Origin: Nematostella vectensis | Lineage: Eukaryota > Cnidaria > Anthozoa > Actiniaria > Edwardsiidae | Direction of reading: 5' to 3' | Length of the DNA stretch: 64,000 bases | Assembly (NCBI RefSeq): GCF_932526225.1 | Contig: NC_064043.1 | Location: 16,240,085-16,304,084, forward strand | In this document: one piece after another, positions 60,323-64,000 of the stretch | How positions within the stretch are numbered: position 1 is the first letter of the stretch | Layout: the number at the start of each line of letters is the position of its first letter | Position numbers and translations under genes: made by a program | The notes under the pieces: model-generated | What the model was told of the DNA's origin: nothing | Databases searched by the model: none | The model's input: only the letters and a program-made list of their open reading frames with translations

Positions 60323-61832
60323 CTTTTCCCCTATCATTAACACATAATCTAAACATCCTATCTCAAAGATCCCAAGTACCTTCGGAAAGCTAAAATCTTC
60401 AGGCTAAAATAATAAACATAGGCTGAGCAAATACTCCAGTCCAAACCCAGTGAGAAAAAAAAAGAGAACAAATCAATCGTTTGATTGTATTGTTCACTGC
60501 AGTACCAGACCAGACATAATTTTCAGATGAAGATGAAGATGAAGAAATGATTTTTATCATTGTAACTTAATAGATTATTTATTTTTTTTCTATTATAATT
60601 ATCGATGAGAGATATGCTTTAAGAAGAAATAAAAGCTCGGCAAATATAAGTTTTGTATAAAAAGGGCACCCTTTTAAGGACAATGTACAGGCTTGGCATC
60701 TTGACGCGCGATGCCACAAATATAATTGAGTTAACTAGTATGCAAGTAAACTTTTGTCCTTGTGTGATTAGCGATTTTCAGATGAAGAAACATTATAGCT
60801 ATAAGATTAAAAAAGAAAGAATGATAACAACAGTAGCATCCTTCCAAGCAGTTAAGGCAGAGCAATTCACCATTCGCAGTTTTTCATTTTTTTATATTTT
60901 CTCTCCATCAATTGATTGCTTTGTTCAGAGCAGAAACAGACGAGACACAATTTACAAAGGATCACTCATTTATTCTATTATCTGTATCACAAGACACGAG
61001 AAGATCAGATGAAAAAACGATTTTTCTCATTATAACTTAATAGATTATTTAATTTTTTCTATTATGATTATTGATGAAAGAATTGCTTTAAAAGGAAATA
61101 AAAGCTCGGCATATATAAGCCTTGTATAAATAGGGCACCCTTTTAAGGCCAATGTACAGGCTTGGCATCTTGAAGCGCGATGCCACAAATATAATTGAGT
61201 TAACTAGTATGCAAGTAAATTTTGCCCTTGTGTGATTAGCGATTTTCAGATGAAGAAACATCATAACTATAACATTAAAAAAGAAAGAATGATAACAACG
61301 GTAACATCCTTCCAAGCAGTTAAGGCAGGGCAATTCACCATTCGCAGTTTTTTTTTTTATATCTTCTCTCAATCGTTTGATTGCTTTGTTATAGAGCAGA
61401 AACAGACGAGACATAATTTACAAAGGATCACCCATTTATTGTCTCTTATCTGATTCACAAGACACGAGAAGATCAGATGAAAAAAAGATTATATAACTAT
61501 AAAATTAAAACAGAACGAATGATAACAATAGTAACATCTTCTTCGTGGCGTGTGCTACCTTATAGGAAACAGAGAAGTCCCAAGTATCTGAGAAACCATC
61601 TGCGATGTTAGTTGAAGATGAAGAACAAGGACAGAAACGAAGTTAAAGAAAAACTTAAAAACATTTGAAAATCTTTTTGAATCTCAATTAGATATATTTA
61701 AAGAGTCAGACCGTGCGCACATAGGATCCAGTCACATCCCTGAAACTGGTTTTTCAACTCAATTGCTTCTTCGTGGCGTGTGTTACCTAATAGCAAACAG
61801 AGAAGTCCCAAGTATCTGAGACTGATTTCTCG

Positions 61833-63026
61833 ACTCTCACTTGCCTCTTCGTGGCGTGTCCTACTTTATAGCAAACAGAGAAGTCCAAAATATCAAGCGG
61901 TACTAGACCGCTTGTTGACGTTTCTGGTCGGGACTGGATACTCCCCCGGTTAAGGCTAAGCAGGACAATCAGATTGTGATGCCGAAATTTTTTGACCCGA
62001 GGGACCACATGCCTGCAAACTCTTTTATGGCATCCAAGGCAGAGCACCAGATAATACTAGATGGGTGGCCAGTCTTCAGCAATACCCAGTCAAGCAAGCC
62101 AAAAAAAGAAAATATGGCATGTAGTCGTGGGTGGGGGTCTCCTTAGTTTACATGGCTGTTGTCACGCATTAAAACGCCCCAGCGAAAGAACGATCTATCC
62201 ATCACGTTTATCTCTTTACGATCCTTTGTTTATATTACCAGTTTGTTGGGAGAACGTGGCATCTCCTCAACTAGTGAACACACTGCACCTCGAGGACTAG
62301 TGGTTAATCAAAGTCAAGCTCTTCAATTTCCATACAGTCGCCAACAATTCTTGTGACTGTCCCCCAGCAGGCAAGGTCACCCAAGGTGGTGTACTGTATA
62401 TTGGGGAACAAGGGGAATGGGTGTCCCCTGAACCCTGTCGGTTGTTCATAGAGTATTTCTTGGGCTGGGAAATTCTTACCCTTGGTAAGTAGCTTTTCCC
62501 CTATCATTAACACATAATCTAAACATCATATCTCAAAGATCCCAGGTACCTTCGGAAAGCTAAAATCTTCAGGCTTAAATAATAAACATAGGCTGAGCAA
62601 ATACTCCAGTCCAAACCCAGTGAGAAAAAAAAAAGAGAACAAATCAATCGTTTGATTGTATTGTTCACTGCAGTACCAGACCAGACATAATTTTCAGATG
62701 AAGATGAAGATGAAGAAATGATTTTTATCATTGTAACTTAATAGATTATTAATTTTTTTCTATTATAATTATCGATGAGAGATATGCTTTAAGAAGAAAT
62801 AAAAGCTCGGCAAATATAAGTTTTGTATAAAAAGGGCACCCTTTTAAGGACAATGTACAGGCTTGGCATCTTGACGCGCGATGCCACAAATATAATTGAG
62901 TTAACTAGTATGCAAGTAAACTTTTGCCCTTGTGTGATTAGCGATTTTCAGATGAAGAAACATTATAGCTATAAGATTAAAAAAGAAAGAATGATAACAA
63001 CAGTAGCATCCTTCCAAGCAGTTAAG
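61833..63026 (+). repeat. Array unit 29, truncated at the right edge
   Basis: Complete core and one module start, with TATAAAAAGG at 62826. Similarity stops abruptly after CAAGCAGTTAAG at 63026, about 200 bp after the box and inside the module open frame. The tail block is absent. Confidence 0.92.
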
Positions 63027-64000
63027 ACCAGCCGTCTCAGTCCGTCAAGATTTCTCGGAAAAATGAACTTTCGGCGCCCTATCTCAAAATTAAACTGGTA
63101 ATAGGTATGGGTGACCTCAGTATCCTGTGAAAGTTTGAAGCAATTTGGATAAATATTTTTGGCGATAGAAGCCAAAAAGTAATTTTTCGTCTCCCGCACC
63201 CGGATTTGAGACAATTTTTTGGTTGTCACAAAAAGCCTGAAAATCAAATCGCAAAGCGCGATAAAACAACTGCCGCTTAAATAAACCTAAAGCATAGATA
63301 ATAAAGAACTCCCAGGCTGAAAGATAAGCTGTTCTGTCAGCACCTTATTATTTTAGGTGATTTTTTTTTATGTTTTTAGATGACTTTGAAAAGCCTTAAA
63401 ATAATCGTGAAATATCGCTGATGAGATGTGGATTTGGCAAAAATGATTGCATTCATCGAAAAGAGCATCATTTTGGCTTTCGATATGTGGAATAAAATTT
63501 AGGGGCAAATAAAATCCGACTTTTTTACAAGCCGAAATATAACCCCCATTTGACCCTAATTATAAACAAATGCCTTCTACTGTATCGGGTTTCCCGCATT
63601 CAAACACCGCCTCCAAAACACCAGGAAAAAAAAGAAAGCTCAATTAAAAAGGAATATACTTTAGGCAAAACTTAATATTAAGGGTTATAGTTTCATAGCT
63701 TTTTATAGCACTTATCTGCGATTTTTAGGCTCGCGTGATACTGTTTGTTTGCTGCCATGCATGCGTAATTAAAGATAGCGTGACAAACAAAGCGACAAGC
63801 ATAAAATAGCTCACCAAAACTGCGATAAGATTATTCTGCTAATTACTAATTAAAGCAACGGTTAAAAGAAGAAAATGGGGGATATGTATGTTTTTATTCA
63901 ATTTACAAGCGCTACTGGTTGATTTGTTAAACTCTTGAGTCGTCTGTGTTAAATTCTTACAAATTATAAGGAACGCTAACATTTGCGATATTGTGGCCTC
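63027..64000. other. Right flank, non-array sequence without recognised genes
   Basis: AT-rich DNA with no similarity to the unit. I see no long open frame, RNA gene or complete mobile element. Homopolymer T and A runs are frequent. The first 220 bp (to about 63240) is less AT-rich than the remainder and contains GGCGCCCTATCTC and GGGTGACCTCAG. It has the look of a dispersed repeat fragment, but I cannot name it. Confidence 0.6.

Larger units (their letters stand above)
59661..61832 (+). repeat. Array unit 28, 2172 bp, two modules
   Basis: TATAAAAAGG at 60656; TATAAATAGG at 61125. The C-run at 59769 is expanded, which joins two open frames of the core into one of 78 codons. Private CACATTG for CAGATTG at about 59802. 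Confidence 0.92.
1..63026 (+). repeat. Tandem array of 29 head-to-tail units with variable numbers of promoter modules
   Basis: Unit starts, taken at the motif ACTCTCACTTG, lie at 1, 3016, 5380, 7089, 9451, 11158, 13338, 15047, 18062, 20426, 22135, 24496, 26203, 29218, 31399, 33107, 35470, 37833, 39392, 41564, 44580, 46759, 48318, 50490, 52666, 55307, 57483, 59661 and 61833. All copies are in the same orientation. Unit lengths cluster at 1559, 1709, about 2175, 2363, 2641 and 3015 bp. No unrelated DNA interrupts the array. Copies differ by scattered substitutions, homopolymer length changes and whole-module gains or losses. The family is not one I recognise. A multicopy gene cluster, a long-unit satellite or a non-coding RNA cluster are all possible. 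Confidence 0.97.

Noticed and set aside
1-63026. rDNA intergenic spacer with repeated spacer promoters
   Set aside because: The modular promoter layout is reminiscent of this, but no rRNA coding sequence is present anywhere in 29 units.
62969-63247. Minus-strand open frame of 92 codons across the array edge
   Set aside because: It spans the boundary between array and unique flank, so it is a chance chimera.

Overview
The window is almost entirely one eukaryotic tandem repeat array. Positions 1 to about 63026 hold 29 head-to-tail copies of a unit; the first is cut only by the window edge and the last is truncated. About 970 bp of unrelated AT-rich sequence follows (63027-64000). I found no rRNA, tRNA, snRNA, CRISPR or recognisable transposase. 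I also found no open reading frame that I can assign to a known protein family. The AT-rich base composition, the pol II-like TATA blocks, the GGTAAGT and TTTTCAG splice-like sites and the long polypyrimidine tracts all point to a eukaryotic nuclear genome. The flank has the look of an invertebrate animal genome, but I cannot name the organism.

Unit anatomy, on the + strand. (1) A core of roughly 280 bp is the least variable part and carries a perfect 8-bp-stem hairpin. (2) About 310 bp of variable core follows. It ends in an open frame that runs into a consensus splice-donor-like GGTAAGT. (3) One to three 'promoter modules' come next. Each holds a pyrimidine/AT tract, a TATA-like box, an open frame of about 60-100 codons, and a TTTTCAG immediately before an ATG. 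(4) A tail carries a second ATG block related to that one, then two copies of a short CTTCGTGGCGTG-containing segment whose third copy starts the next unit.

Unit lengths fall into discrete classes: 1709 bp, 1709 + 652n (2363 and 3015), about 1709 + 468m (about 2175 and 2641), and 1559 (a shared 150 bp deletion). Length therefore changes by gain or loss of whole promoter modules. I count 54 TATA-like modules in 29 units. In the left two thirds most modules have a degenerate box (TATCAATAGG) followed by TTG. In the right third they have TATAAATAGG or TATAAAAAGG followed by ATG.

Above the unit level, several multi-unit blocks are duplicated almost identically. 1-11530 matches 15047-26575. About 26575-32650 matches 41936-48010. 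About 38250-41930 matches 47176-50856. 51580-54220 is tandemly duplicated with a 2641 bp period. Sequence blocks mix between units, as expected from unequal exchange and gene conversion, and units near the right edge carry a distinct variant family.

The most unusual local feature is an exact 37 bp inversion present in three units (40991, 49917, 56903). It turns a charged N-terminus into a signal-peptide-like one directly behind the TTTTCAG/ATG. Whether the array makes protein, long non-coding RNA or nothing cannot be settled from the DNA alone. All CDS-like calls are therefore given low confidence.
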